A stretch of DNA of 64,000 nucleotides from NCBI GenBank assembly GCA_039881045.1, contig JAYWVB010000085.1, positions 1 through 64,000 of the forward strand. The letters are read 5' to 3'. Of the stretch, positions 34,362 to 46,610 are shown piece after piece. The DNA comes from Chaetomium olivaceum (taxonomy: Eukaryota; Ascomycota; Sordariomycetes; Sordariales; Chaetomiaceae). The translations under genes and the position numbers were made by a program. The notes beneath the pieces were generated by a model. The model did no database searches and was not told the DNA's origin. It was given only the letters and a program-made list of their open reading frames with translations. How positions within the stretch are numbered: the first letter of the stretch is position 1; the number at the start of each line of letters is the position of its first letter.

Positions 34362-36595
34362 ATGGCGTTGTCTCTGTGGACGCTTGCCCTCCTCGCGATC
34401 ATCGGTTTACTGGCCGCCGAGGTAGATTCCATAACCATCTCGCCGCGTCTCGATCCCGTCCAACATCAAACCGTCACATCGCTGCTCGATTCTCGGATCA
34501 CCCTAACTTACAAACGAGTGAGTTCTCTGTCTCATATAAGCAGTTGACGCCTGGAGCACGATGATGGTACTAGCTGACCGGAGCCGAACTAAAAGACCAG
34601 GATTTGCGAAACCACCCCAGGTGTTCAGTCTTACAGCGGTTACGTCAACCTTCCTGCGAACACGACCGAAGGACGGCCCTACGACATGCACACCTTCTTT
34701 TGGTTCTTCGAAGCTCGGAACCATGCAACCAGCGCACCGTTGTCCCTATGGCTTCAGGGTGGTCCCGGGGCTCCATCTACGCCGAGCGCTGTTGGAGGAA
34801 CTGGGCCGTGTTTCGTTGCTCGAAATTCTCGAGATACGACCCTCAACCCATGGTCACTCAACAACGAGGTGAACCTTCTCTACATTGACCAACCCGTCCA
34901 AACAGGGTACTCGTATGACAGACTGATCAACGGAACTATCGACGAGACCTTATTGCCGTACGTAGTGTCACCTCTACCGCAAGGCGCACCGGCTCCCGAG
35001 CTAAACTCGACTTTCCTATTCGGCACCTTTTCATCACAAGATCCGATGTCAACCCCAAATACGACTTCAACAGCAGCGCTGGCCGCATGGCACTTTATGC
35101 AGATATGGATGAAACAGTATGGATTACCCCACTGCTCCTATTCCGCTTAAAACGGGACCACGCTGACACTGCTTTGCGTAAAAGGTTTCCGAAGTACAAG
35201 CCACATGACAAAAGAATCAGCATTTGGGGCGAGTCATACGGTGGTCACTACGGTCCTACATTCGCCAACTTCTTCGCTGAGCAAAGCAAGAACATCGCAT
35301 ATGGCTCACGTTCCAACACCGTTATCCCACTCCAAATCGGCACGGTGGGCATAATTAACGGCTGCATTGACATCCTTACACAAATGCAATCATATCCGCA
35401 GATGGCATACAACAACACGTACGGCATCCAAGTGATCAGCGAGGCGGAGTACAATGATGCCATGAATAGCTTCCCTGAATGCCGTAGCCGGGTTGAAGCT
35501 TGCCGATCTCTCGCCGATACAAAGGACCCAACTGGAGTAGGCAACGTAGAGGAAGTCAACACCGCGTGCAGCGACGCTTACAACTTTTGCTTCGCAACAA
35601 TGTGGGAAGGGGTAGAAAGCCGCGGTGTAAGTGTTTTTAAGCTTTTCCTTTGACTACCCACGAGTCCACCACTAACTGCAAACGCAGAGGAACGTCTTCG
35701 ACATCACTGCCTTGATGCCCCATTCATTCCCACCCAAATATGCGGGTGGATTTCTTAACTCTGAAGAAGTCCAGCACGAGTTAGGAGTCCCGCTCAACAT
35801 TACCGGTCTTTCAACAGCAGTATTCAGTGGTATGTTCAGAACCCACCCAGTAATCAAGCGGCTATAACTGACAGCAACGTAATCAGCTTTTATGTCCACT
35901 GGTGATTTCGTTTTGGGAAAGAACCTGGAGATCCTTGGCAAGCTTTTGGACCAAGGGGTGAAAGTTGCCCTCGTGTACGGTGACCGTGATTATCAGTGCA
36001 ACTGTGAGTTCAGCGGCTCTTACAAACTCGGCCTATTCAACAACAATATCTGACTTTCGTACTGGGTACGGCGGAGAACAGATAAGCTTGGCGATCCAGT
36101 CGAAATTCAGCACCAAGTTCCACGAAGCTGGTTATACGAAAATCCAGACCAACAAGACATATGTTGGAGGGTATGTCCGACAACATGGGAACCTGTCTTT
36201 TTCGCGTGTTCTTCAGGCTGGGCACGAAGGTGACTCCTCCAAGCCCCCCGTGAGCGTGTCTTGATTCCGTACTAGTAATGCTCACTGCGATTGTAGCCCC
36301 TTGGTACCAGCCCGAAACCACATACCAGATCTTCAACAGAGTCATGTTCGACAAAGATGTTGCAACAGGGCAGAAGTCCACCGCGCGTGGGGAATACTCA
36401 ACCAACGGCCCAGAGAACGTCTTCGACATCACAAACGCAATCCCTTCGTATCCCGTGTCGGAATGCTATCTGTGGGATATTTTCCAGACCTGCACAGAGT
36501 TGCAAACCGACTTATTGCGGAACGGTACTGCAATCCTGGAAGATTTCATCATGATTGGGTACCATACAGCGGACGGGACGACTTACTACTATTAG
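34362..36595 (+). CDS. Secreted serine carboxypeptidase (peptidase family S10)
   Basis: Removes C-terminal residues from peptides at acid pH, in the secretory route or outside the cell. ATG 34362 opens a signal peptide (LWTLALLAIIGLLAAEVDS). Introns: 34518-34595, 35117-35184, 35627-35687, 35830-35886, about 36004-36063, and 36230-36296. Motifs: RICETTPGVQSYSGYV, WLQGGPGAPS (oxyanion), LLYIDQPVQTGYSY, catalytic Ser in WGESYGGHYGP, Asp in VYGDRDYQCN, and His in LQAGHEAPWYQPE. The fifth intron has a good GTGAGT donor and CTGAC branch, but where the protein must resume (YGGEQISLAI) the acceptor reads TG rather than AG. Retaining it gives a stop. That site is an error or a real lesion. Confidence 0.9.
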
Positions 36596-37672
36596 GGCAG
36601 ATAAATGACAGGCTGTCGGATGGTTCTATCGTTTGCACGGTTCCGTCTTTTTTTGCAAAACCAATATAGCACTGAAACGTTACCTAGTACTGGACCGAGG
36701 TCTGGCTGTTTTGAGCCTTGGATTCCCAGCATAACTATATGCAAACCTAGGTAGGTACCTAAGTTCGTGGAGACAAAAACCCCCATGTGATGAGCTAAAA
36801 GCAGGGTTCAACCGATATTAGCACGGAGAGACGGTGAATCGCATTAACATCAGTCAGTCCCTGGCACGGTGTGAGCATGTCCAACATACTATTTCATCAT
36901 AATTTTCATGCACGGCCTTGGTGCGTTTGTATCCAAAGGGCGAGCCAGAGACGCACCAGAAACGCACCTTGTGACACTTCAAATTTGGTCTTGCAAAAGA
37001 TTAAGAATAACTAATCCCGATCGTCTGCTCTTAGCTGCGGCGTCTCCATAATTTAAGTGGCCACCCACACGGGAAGAGGGATAACTATTACATGACAAAA
37101 ACAACCTCGGGGCACCGAATCGCACCGACGCTGCGGCCCCTTCCTCTAATACAATCCTTTCCCAAGGATGCGATTGTTACAAACGTCACCGGGCGAAAGG
37201 GAGAGGCGCAGGATGCCATGACACGCGGCAAGGGGACGGGAGCGGGACGGCATTGGGCCGGCGATAACTAATTGAGGTCTTCGGCCAACCCGACGTCGCA
37301 GTGCCGAGGTTCCACACGATTGACAGAATCGGGATTGATTGGAAGTCGGGCTCCGAATCCCGGTGGCCACTCAGGTCGGCCCCTGTTTGGATCGCGGTCC
37401 AAGATTTGGGTGCCCGGGACCAGGGATCGACGGGCATGGAAAAGTCCTTAGACTGTTTCGCAGCGGAGACCTGGATGTGCGATGATGACAGGAAACGCAG
37501 TTCAACAATGCCACTTCGCAGGGATCTTCGAACGCGAACGAGCGAGGAATAGGATGTGAAACATGGGTTAGTGGAAGGATATAAATGGACATGTCCCCTA
37601 CAGCAATCCATATTTTGCCCATTCAACACAACCACAGCCTTTTGGTGCACCTGAACCGAACACACGACACAC
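36596..37672. other. Intergenic region upstream of the CYP505 gene
   Basis: About 1.1 kb. A TAGGTAGGTACCTAA motif lies at 36748-36763 and a TATAAATGG box at 37579-37587, about 90 bp before the P450 start. A 166-residue antisense frame (37186-37686) has no domain and overlaps the promoter, so it is not called. Confidence 0.5.
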
Positions 37673-40600
37673 ATGATGGGAAACACCAGTCACACAAGTA
37701 CAGGCACAACACCGGCAACTGCGCCGATACCAACCCCACCAGGCTTACCGTTGGTTGGAAATGCCTTCGACTTTGACTCTGAGCTCCCTCTCCGGACGTT
37801 CCAGAACTTTGCCAGAGAATACGGTAAGCTATAGCATTGTCGATACAGAAAGGGTAAGAGAGCTGACCTATTCGCTAGGGGAAATCTACCGCCTGAACTT
37901 GCCCTCCGGCCCCTCGGTGGTTGTTGTAAGCACGAGCTGCTCTCTAGCCTATTTACCCCACGACTACCGCTGACCCGGCCGTGTAGAGTTCACAAGCACT
38001 TGTACACGAATTATGTGACGATAAGAGATTCAAGAAACCTGTTTCTGGACCTCTCGCTGAGATCCGAAACGGTGTCCACGATGGCCTTTTCACGGCGCGT
38101 GAAGAAGAGACAAACTGGGGCGTTGCCCACAGAATCCTAATGCCGGCCTTCGGCCCAACCTCGATCCAGGGTATGTTCACCGAGATGCACGAGATCGCGT
38201 CACAATTAGCCCTCAAATGGGCACGACATGGCCCGGACGCGCCGATCATGGTGACGGATGACTTCACGCGCCTCACACTCGACACCTTGGCCCTGTGCAC
38301 CATGGACTTCCGCTTCAACTCGTATTACCATGACGACTTACACCCGTTTATCAACGCCATGGGTGACTTTCTTTCCGAATCAGGCGCTCGCGCCATGCGG
38401 CCGGCGTTAACCTCGGTATTTTACCCACAAGCGGGCAGGAAGTACTGGGAAGACATCGAGGTTTTGCGCAAGACAGCTCAGGGAGTTCTCGACACGCGGA
38501 GAAAGCACACCACTGGTCGGAAAGACCTGCTTTCAGCCATGTTGAACGGCGTGGATCCGAAGACGGGCCAAAAGCTGAGCGACTCGTCCATCATCGACAA
38601 CCTCATCACATTTCTCATTGCCGGCCACGAGACAACTTCGGGTTTGCTGAGCTTCACATTCTATCTGTTGATCAAGCACCGAGACGCCTACCGGAAGGCA
38701 CAAGAAGAGGTAGACAATGTGATCGGCAAAGGGCCGATTCAGGCGGAGCACATCAAGAAGGTAAGGGTTCCCCCTCCCCTCTCCCATCCTTCAACCCAAG
38801 GCTGCCGAGGAACTAGACTACTAACGTGCACCGTCCTCGCAGCTCCCTTACATTGCCGCCGTTCTCCGCGAGTCACTGCGTTTGTGTCCCACGATCCGAT
38901 CATTGCTCGCGCCGCTAAGGAGGATACGGTGATCGGAGGGAAATACTTTGTCGCAAAGGATCAGAGGTTCGCTCTTCTCCTGGCCCAGTCGCATCTGGAC
39001 CCGCTGTCTACGGAGAAACGGCCAACGACTTTGTGCCGGAACGTATGCTCGATGAAAGCTTTGAGCGTCTGACCAAGGAGTTCCCCGACTGCTGGAAGCC
39101 GTTCGGCACCGGTATGCGGGCTTGCATCGGCCGCCCCTTTGCATGGCAGGAGGCGGTCCTTGTGATGGCCATGTTGCTCCAGAACTTCAACTTTACCCTA
39201 GATGATCCGAACTACGAGCTGCACTACAAGCAAACCCTGACAACCAAACCCAAGGATTTCTACATGCGGGCCGCTCTTCGAGACGGACAAACCGCGACCG
39301 AGTTGGAGCGTCGGCTGGCTGGGGACGCCACTACCACTACGCGGCCAAGTGGTCACTCCAGGCCGACAGCACATAAGGCTGCTCCCTCGGGGGAAACCAA
39401 GCCCATGAGCATCTTCTACGGGTCCAACACAGGCACATGTGAGAGCCTTGCCCAGAGACTTGCAACCGATGCAGCATCCCATGGATATGCGGCTACGGTT
39501 GTTGATCCGATGGACACAGCCACAGACCGCTTGCCCACGGACCGGCCGGTAGTGATCATCACTGCGTCCTTTGAAGGCCAGCCACCAGATAACGCAGCCA
39601 AGTTTTGCGCTTGGCTGAAGGGCCTCGAAGCCGACGAGCTCCAGGGTATTTCCTACGCGATTTTCGGTTGCGGACACCACGACTGGACGCAAACCTTCCA
39701 CCAGGTTCCTAAACTCGTAGGCCAGACCATGAAGGCTCGCGGGGCCTTGCCTCTCTGTGATATGGGCTTGACAGACGTGGCTCAGGGGGACATGTTCACC
39801 GACTTTGAGCAATGGGAAGATGACGTCTTTTGGCCGGCGGTTAAGGCCAAGTACGGTGCTGCCGACACAGCCGTTGAGACCGACGAAGTGGCGAACTCGG
39901 ACAGCCTCGACGTCCAATTTTCTAGCCCCCGATCATCCACCCTCCGGCAGGACGTCAAGGAGGCGACAGTACTCGAGGAGATGGTTCTCACGGTCGCTGG
40001 CACTTCACCAAAGAAACACATTGAGGTGCAGCTGCCAGACGGGGTGACATACAAAGTCGGAGACTATCTAGCGGTGCTTCCCGTCAACTCGAAAGACAGC
40101 ATCAACCGGGTTATGCGCCAGTTCAAGCTTTCTTGGGATTCGCATATTACCATAGGATCGGACAGATGGACCGCTTTGCCGACTGGCACACCCGTCCCGG
40201 TGTATGATGTACTTGGGTCTTACGTCGAACTTTCACAACCGGCGACGAAGAGGGTAGGTCATATGAACGCCGAACTTGTTTTGAGCTTTCCGCTAACAGG
40301 TTATCCAGGGAATCATAAAACTAGCTGATGCCGCCAAAGATGAGAGCACCAAACAACAGCTTCAGGAGCTCGCTGGCGATTCGTACGCCAGTGAAGTCAG
40401 CCTCAAACGGGCCTCCATCCTCGACCTCCTAGACAAGTTCCCCTCAGTCTCACTTCCCTTCGGCACTTTCCTATCGCTACTGCCGCCCATCCGCCCCAGG
40501 CAATATTCCATCTCCTCCTCGCCACTCCACAATCCCAACCGAGCAACTCTGACATACTCACTGCTCGACTCGCCTTCCCTATCCAACCCCGAGAGGAGGT

Positions 40601-41238
40601 ACATGGGCGTCGCCACCTCGTACCTTTCGTCGCTCGTTGTCGGCGACAAACTCCTCGTCTCAGTGCGCCCTACGCACACCGCATTCCGGCTTCCGGACGA
40701 CGAAGAGATGGATAAAACGCCCATCATTTGTGTGGCCGCCGGTTCCGGGCTCGCTCCCTTCCGCGGCTTTATTCAAGAACGGGCTGCGCTGCTTTCCAAG
40801 GGGTCCAGACTTGGGCCTGCGCTGTTATTCATGGGCTGCCGCGGACCCCAGATGGACGACCTGTACCGTGAAGAATTTGAAAAGTGGCAAGAGCTCGGTG
40901 CGGTCGATGTTCGAAGGGCATTCAGCCGTGCCAAACCTGAAGAGGCCGAGGAGGCACATGGGTGTAAGCATGTACAGGATAGGCTCTTGCATGACAGAGA
41001 GGAAGCCAAGGCCATGTGGGAAAGCGGTGCCAGGGTGTACGTATGTGGCTCGAGGCATGTTGGTGAAGGGGTGAAGAAGGCTATGGGCAGGATTGTACTT
41101 GGCGATGAGGCTACCGAGGATGAAATTACTCGGTGGTATGAGGGGTCCGGAATGACCGTTACGCCACGGATGTGTTTGACTAACGGGAGGTTTAGGGGGG
41201 GCCATGGGAGCGACATCTTTTCCATTCATAGAGGTTAG
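37673..41238 (+). CDS. Self-sufficient cytochrome P450-reductase fusion (CYP505, P450foxy/BM3-like)
   Basis: Hydroxylates fatty acids near the omega end with its own fused reductase. ATG 37673. Introns: 37824-37878, 37926-37986, 38761-38842 and 40254-40308. P450 half: PPGLPLVGN, WGVAHRILMPAFGP, I-helix FLIAGHETTSG, LRESLRLCPT and the heme cysteine in FGTGMRACIGRPFA. Reductase half: FMN-binding IFYGSNTGTCESLA, FAD-binding RQYSISSSP, and NADPH-binding AGSGLAPFRGFIQER and YVCGSRHVGEGVK. It lacks an N-terminal membrane anchor, as CYP505 enzymes do. Two one-base losses break the P450 half near 38896 and 39001-39003, just before the heme loop. It converges with the secreted GMC gene, stops 67 bp apart. 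Confidence 0.93.
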
Positions 41239-41305
41239 GTTATAATAGACTTTCAGAACCTTCAAATCTCGAACCAATTTCCAGGGTCAACCGATACCCG
41301 CGCTA

Positions 41306-43562
41306 TTAGGCCCGAGCTTTGATGAGATCAGCCGCCTGTATGCGATTAGCAAAGGTTTGGGAAAATATGATCTGTAGTTTAGCAAACTCTCACCTTTTCG
41401 GCAACGGCATACACCGTCTGTTGCGTGTACGATCCTGGCAAGTCAGGCATCACGCTGGCGTCGACAACGCTGAGCCCCTTGACCCCATACACCAAGAGTT
41501 TCTCATCCACAACACCACCCAGGTTCTGGGGCAACATGGCAGCGGTGCCAATGGGGTGGAAGGAGGATGGAATCATGACAGACCGAAGCCAAGCCTCGAT
41601 GTCCTCCGGTGCCGTGACATCAGCGCCAGGAGAGACTTCAACGGGGTCAAGGGTTTTCATCCTCGTCTCCAGGAAATATTTCCGAGTAAAAGGGGTAAAC
41701 TCAAGCAAGACTTCGAGATCTGTCGGGTTACTGAGCGCCCGGTAGTCTACCTCAGGCGGCGAGAAGAAGGGGTCAACAGGGTTTATGTGAACCGTGCCAC
41801 GGCTGGCCGGGTGGAGGTAGACGACAGAACCCTCCTCGTACCCACCGCGCAGGAAGAAGTTGTAGGTGGCCGAGTCTTTGCTCCTCATTGATTTAACCAG
41901 TGCTTTCTGCTGCGCCTTGTACCCGGCAACGACCTTCTTGTCGGTGCCGTAGGGCAAGTGTGCCGCCGGATCCTGGGCTTCATACCGCTTCGCGATGTCC
42001 TCCCAAGACTCAGGGGTGATGACTCGCAAAGAAAGCCAGCTACCACAGTTGCCGGACGCAATCGACATCGGCCCGGTCCTATTTGCGTCAAACTGTGCTT
42101 GCGCCTCGGCGATGAAGGTCTGGTTCAAGAGCATATCGTAAAAGTCGGGGTGGAACGGGAAGTTTGTAACTGTGGGGTGATGATCAAGTCAGTCAGCCAA
42201 ACCATAATATGGGATGTTTCTCCTTACGGTTAAAGCTAGGAGCGATTGTGAATGGCTGATCTTGGAAGTTGCTCCCGACGCCGGGAGAATCAACGACGAG
42301 AGGCACACCCGCTTTCTCTAGCAACTTCTTCGGGCCCACGCCGCTTGCTTGTAGAATTTGGGGTGTATGGATGGAGCCAGCCGCCATGATCGTTTCCTTC
42401 CTTGCCTTGACAGACCGGGCCTGGCTCTGGTCCGTTGCGTCTGCCGGGACGAAAACCACTTCAGTTGCGCGCTTGCCTTGAAACGCAACCTTCAAAACCC
42501 TTTGCCCGGTCAGCGTATGGTAATTGCTGCGTGCCGCCTCAATAGCGTCCCAATGACCGGGTCTCGCAAAGGATCGGAGAACTGTAGAGGGGTCGACGGA
42601 TGCCGGATGCCAATAGGCGCCGGTCTCGCCAGATCCTGAATCGGACGGAAACTCTACTCCGGGGATGTCGCCAAACGCAGCCATCTCCATTTCTGCAATT
42701 GGATAAGCCCAAGTGACCACATGAATAATTAGCTTGAACTGCAACTCACTGAGAACTGGCCAAGAGAAACTTGGGAAGGAAGCGTGTACGTTAGACGAGC
42801 TCCCCCAGTAGTCGGGGTCGTACTTGATGTCGAACTGGTCGACCAGTTCAGCACTGGGCGGATGGAAGTTCCATGCCTGTGGGAAAGTTAACTTCAATAG
42901 TCTTATGGGTGGGCCATACTGGTACGGGAAAGGCAACAATCGTACCTTTTGGAAGTAGGGCAGGAGACCTTCCCAGCTCCAATCCGATTTCTTCCCAAAG
43001 TAGGATCCCCAGCGGTCGTAGTCCTCCCTTTGTCCTCGAAGTACCTGCATCCCGTTGACTCCGGAGCTACCGCCAAGAATCATACCGCCAATCACGGCAA
43101 TACTGCGGTTGTTCAAGCCCGTTTGGGGCACAGAGCTGATGTTGAAGGTGAGGGTCGGGTCGATCAGGCCCCAGAAGCCCCCCGAGACCCTCGTGACCGA
43201 GGAAGAATTTTCTGTTCACAGATTAGCACAGCACGTCCAGCCATGCGAGAGGAGCTTTCTCACGGAATACGCCTCGTTCCAAAACAAGCACAGAATCTGC
43301 AATATGTTAGTCTTTATACTAGCTCAGCATGACGCAACGTGGCTGCCGACATACGCTTGCCATTTTCGGTAAGCCTGTCTGCGACAGTCAATCCCGCCGT
43401 GCCACCGCCGACAATGATGTAGTCGTACTCGGGCAGGAGATCATCAGCTCTGCTAAGGATTGTCGAATGGCTGACTGAGCGAGCGCCCGGGACATACGCG
43501 TCTACCGAAACGAGCAGTTGCAGCAAGCCAACGGCAACGAGGGAGGCTTTGGAAAGCGCCAT
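41306..43562 (-). CDS. Secreted GMC family FAD oxidoreductase (AA3 type)
   Basis: FAD-dependent alcohol or sugar oxidoreductase outside the cell. ATG 43562 opens a signal peptide (LVAVGLLQLLVSVDAY). Introns: 43297-43354, 43212-43263, 42877-42945, 42693-42749, 42170-42227 and 41336-41393. Two of these are multiples of three and hidden inside an open frame; removing them restores YFQKAWNFHPPS and WPVLKMEMAAF. Motifs: IIVGGGTAGLTVADRL, GGMILGGSSGVNGM, the signature ETIMAAGSIHTPQILQASGVG, catalytic FHPIGTAAMLP, and VVDASVMP. The last exon encodes AADLIKARA. All frames are intact. A TATA-like box lies near 43648-43658. It could feed hydrogen peroxide or electrons to LPMOs such as the AA9 nearby (known role of AA3, inferred here). 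Confidence 0.92.
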
Positions 43563-44993
43563 GGTGCTCGAGGAAGGGAGGCGAATGCGTTACTTTCCGG
43601 GAACCCGAAGAGGAGACAGCAGTGGGCAAACATAGAAACAGGACCCAAGTATATAAGTACCTGAGAACCGGCCCCCCACTCCCACTTTCATTCTGGAAGC
43701 TTGCCGCTTTGCGGCCAAGGATGCAAGAGACAATACTTCCTAACGTGTTCTGGAAGGTTTCGCGTCCAGCATGCCATTGCTGCTAGGGTCGGCGAGCTCA
43801 CGAGCTCGGATCCCGGATCAAGGTGCAGGGGGACCATTCCATTCATGGACAATTCCCCTCATCTCCACCCTCCGCCCGTCTGCAAATGTGAGGGAGGGGG
43901 ATGAAAGTATATCGGCGACTTGGATCTCACCACATCCAAAATCCCAGTCCCAAAAAGCAGCCTGTCCGGTTCATGCCGAGGTACTGCATGCATGCATATG
44001 TACTGTACTTCGTCCCAGGAGGACGGATCGGTAACGTGGCTGGCCATTTGGTTCCATGGATGGAATGAGGAAAGAACCAGAGGAAAACAATGCGTCTGAA
44101 TTGAGCAGAAGATGAGGTGCGTCAGAGTGCAACCTCCACAGTGGCATTGACGAAAGAGCAGGGGAGCTTGGTCCAATAGGGTACACAACCGCAGCCAACA
44201 AATCCATGGGACCATCTGCACGGGCCGGGATGTTCTCAGCGGTACCACGACTTTTGACCCTGGTATGCAGAATTGGTCACTCGGAGAACATCCGCGACGT
44301 GTCGAATGTGACTGTTGGTAATGTCAAATGTGGCTGACTGTTGGTTATTCCGAACCTTACGGAGAGGCTCAAAGCAAAACGTGCTCCCTTCTGCGTTTCT
44401 CCAATCTTCCAACTTCCAAGTCTATAAACTTTTCCCAGACGGTTCGAGGGTTTCAAAAACACCTCTATACCCGTACAAACGAGACCTTTGCCCCCATCGT
44501 TATCTCGAAATCTAAACAAGGACTCTCATATCCATTGGTCGTTTTGTTTCCCTAGGCTTGTCGATGTGGACGGTGTGATTGTTATGATGGATGGCCCATT
44601 CTGAGCCCGGTTCATGCGATATTCCCAGACCGGCGGTGATTGAATATAATACTTACATACTCAGCAGTATGTTTTGGTTTGGATTATAAGTGGAGGTTGA
44701 CTTAACAAAACTATCTAGGTACCTACCTAGATAGATATGATCTGAACTGTATGAATGGGACGCAAAGTGGGCATTTGGGGGTTGAGGAATGCCGCATACG
44801 AGGAACGACTCAGGTGTCAACAAAAAGTACCTTATCTTGGACAATATCAAAATCAACATTTACCCCAAAGGCCTGCCACCGGGGCCCTTGGAATTAGTTA
44901 CAGAATTGCAGATCGCACTTTAGAAACTGGGTTTCGACATAATGGTGCGTGTAAGATTACAAACCACACCGTTGCTAGTGATTTTTCCTCTCC
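43563..44993. other. Intergenic region, GMC promoter and GH43 3' flank
   Basis: About 1.4 kb, no gene supported. It contains the promoter of the secreted GMC gene on its left and, at 44711-44734, a perfect 10-bp inverted repeat CTATCTAGGT with a 4-nt loop, part of the dispersed TAGGTA motif family. Confidence 0.5.
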
Positions 44994-46610
44994 TCAAATC
45001 TCATACCGATCACTCTCGTGATGTACCGGCTTGTACGTAAAGTAGTCAAAGCTCGCCTGGGCAGCAGTCCCGTTAATGTCGGAAGCAGCAACGCCGACAA
45101 AAGCACCGGTGAAACTACCATGCTTTTGGTGGCCACCACACTCGTCGGAGATAATGCTCGCGTCAAAGATGGGTCCGATCTTCTTCAGCTCCTCTCCCTC
45201 CATGGCGTAGAAGAATTGCAGGTCCCTCCCCCTGATGGTGAGCGCCAACCGAACCTTGCCCTCGTTCGGAATCTGGACGGCATCGGGGTAGGGGAACCGG
45301 AGGTTAGAGAGCGGCCATGACGCTTCGGACGCCATAATGAGCAGCTCTCGTTGGCCATCAGAATGAGCCGTGACAGTCAGGTAGAAGAAGTTGAAACGGC
45401 AGTAGTAGTAAGCCGTCAGACCGGCAATTGGCGTTTCGTCGGTGGGCGAGAAGTCGATGACCGTCTCGGCATCGTACGAGAAGTGCGTCTGGCGCCGGGC
45501 AACCAAAGCCTGCTCGAACCAGGACCCGATAGCCTCGCGGCCGATTAGGTTCAGCTTCCCGCCGTCGGTGTTGAAGATACGCTCCGTCTCAGGCGTGCGC
45601 AGCCACTGAAAGTCCTTGTGGAGGCCGGACTCAAACGTGTACCGCTGCTCAGCCCAGTACTTATCCTCATCGCGGGCGCCGGGCAGGTCCACAAACAGGC
45701 TGGGGACGGGACCGTTCTTGACGTAGAGCCAGTCGTCGTCACCCCAATACGCCTCCTGGATGCCAGTCTCACGGCCCAGGACGCAGCGGCGGAATTGCGT
45801 GATCGGGCGGCCGGTAAGGTGGACGATGTAGGTGCGACCATCGGGGGTATCGACAATGTCGCCGTGGCCAGCGCGCTGCAGGGCTGCATGTGGGTGATCC
45901 TTGGATGTCACGATGTGCTTTTGGGGATGGTCCTCGTATGGGCCCCAGATGTTACGTGACCGGGCCAGCGAGCAGGCGTGCTCGTACCCCGTCCCACCCT
46001 CGGCTGTGAGAAGGTAGTACCATCCATTGCGCTTGTACATATGGGGCCCCTCGACGAGGCCCAGCTCGGTGCCCTGGTAGACGTTCTTACGCGGCCCGAC
46101 CAGCTTGCCGGCCTTGGGGTCGAACTCCTGCAAGGCAATGCCGGCAAAGGTCAGGGGACGGCGACGGTGGTCCCAGAGCATGTTGACGAACCACTTCCGG
46201 CCATCATCATCGTGGAAGAGGGAGGGGTCGAAACCGGAGGAGTTGATGTAAAAGGGGTCTGACCAGGGGCCTTCGATGGCGGGCGCACTGACAATGTAGT
46301 TGTGGGCGTCCTTGAACGAGCCGTCCTTGCGCTTGACGTCCGTGTACACAAGCCAGAATTTCTCGCCGTCGTGCGTCAAACAGGGAGCCCAGATACCGCA
46401 GCTGTCTGGGTCACCGCGCATGTCAAGCTGGCTCTTGCGGTTCAGGGGACGGATGGCTAGGTCCCAGTTGGCGAGGTCCTTGGAGTGCCAAATCTGGACA
46501 CCAGGATACCATTCAAAAGTTGATGTGGCGATGTAGTAGTCATCCCCGACCCGGAGGACCGAGGGGTCGGCGTTGAAGCCAGGAAGGATGGGGTTGCGAA
46601 CTTGCGGCAT
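44994..46610 (-). CDS. GH43 glycoside hydrolase, beta-xylosidase/alpha-arabinofuranosidase type
   Basis: Releases xylose or arabinose from xylo-oligosaccharides. One exon, 538 residues from ATG 46610; the longer upstream frame lacks a good start. No signal peptide, so probably intracellular and acting on imported oligosaccharides. The five-blade propeller holds the three catalytic acids: D15 in GFNADPSV (base), D128 in SGFDPSLF (pKa modulator) and E187 in LVEGPHMY (acid). The C-terminal beta-sandwich (about 330-538) is the extra domain of two-domain GH43 beta-xylosidases (subfamily 11-like), ending in FDYFTYKP. An MFS transporter follows upstream on the same strand, which fits uptake plus hydrolysis, though a joint transcript is not implied. 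Confidence 0.95.
   Translation of the reverse strand: MPQVRNPILPGFNADPSVLRVGDDYYIATSTFEWYPGVQIWHSKDLANWDLAIRPLNRKSQLDMRGDPDSCGIWAPCLTHDGEKFWLVYTDVKRKDGSFKDAHNYIVSAPAIEGPWSDPFYINSSGFDPSLFHDDDGRKWFVNMLWDHRRRPLTFAGIALQEFDPKAGKLVGPRKNVYQGTELGLVEGPHMYKRNGWYYLLTAEGGTGYEHACSLARSRNIWGPYEDHPQKHIVTSKDHPHAALQRAGHGDIVDTPDGRTYIVHLTGRPITQFRRCVLGRETGIQEAYWGDDDWLYVKNGPVPSLFVDLPGARDEDKYWAEQRYTFESGLHKDFQWLRTPETERIFNTDGGKLNLIGREAIGSWFEQALVARRQTHFSYDAETVIDFSPTDETPIAGLTAYYYCRFNFFYLTVTAHSDGQRELLIMASEASWPLSNLRFPYPDAVQIPNEGKVRLALTIRGRDLQFFYAMEGEELKKIGPIFDASIISDECGGHQKHGSFTGAFVGVAASDINGTAAQASFDYFTYKPVHHESDRYEI

Noticed and set aside
33900..34547. 215-residue plus-strand frame before the carboxypeptidase
   Set aside because: It crosses the promoter and merges into exon 1 frame; the signal peptide begins at ATG 34362.
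37186..37686. 166-residue minus-strand frame upstream of CYP505
   Set aside because: No domain, lies over the promoter and the P450 start.
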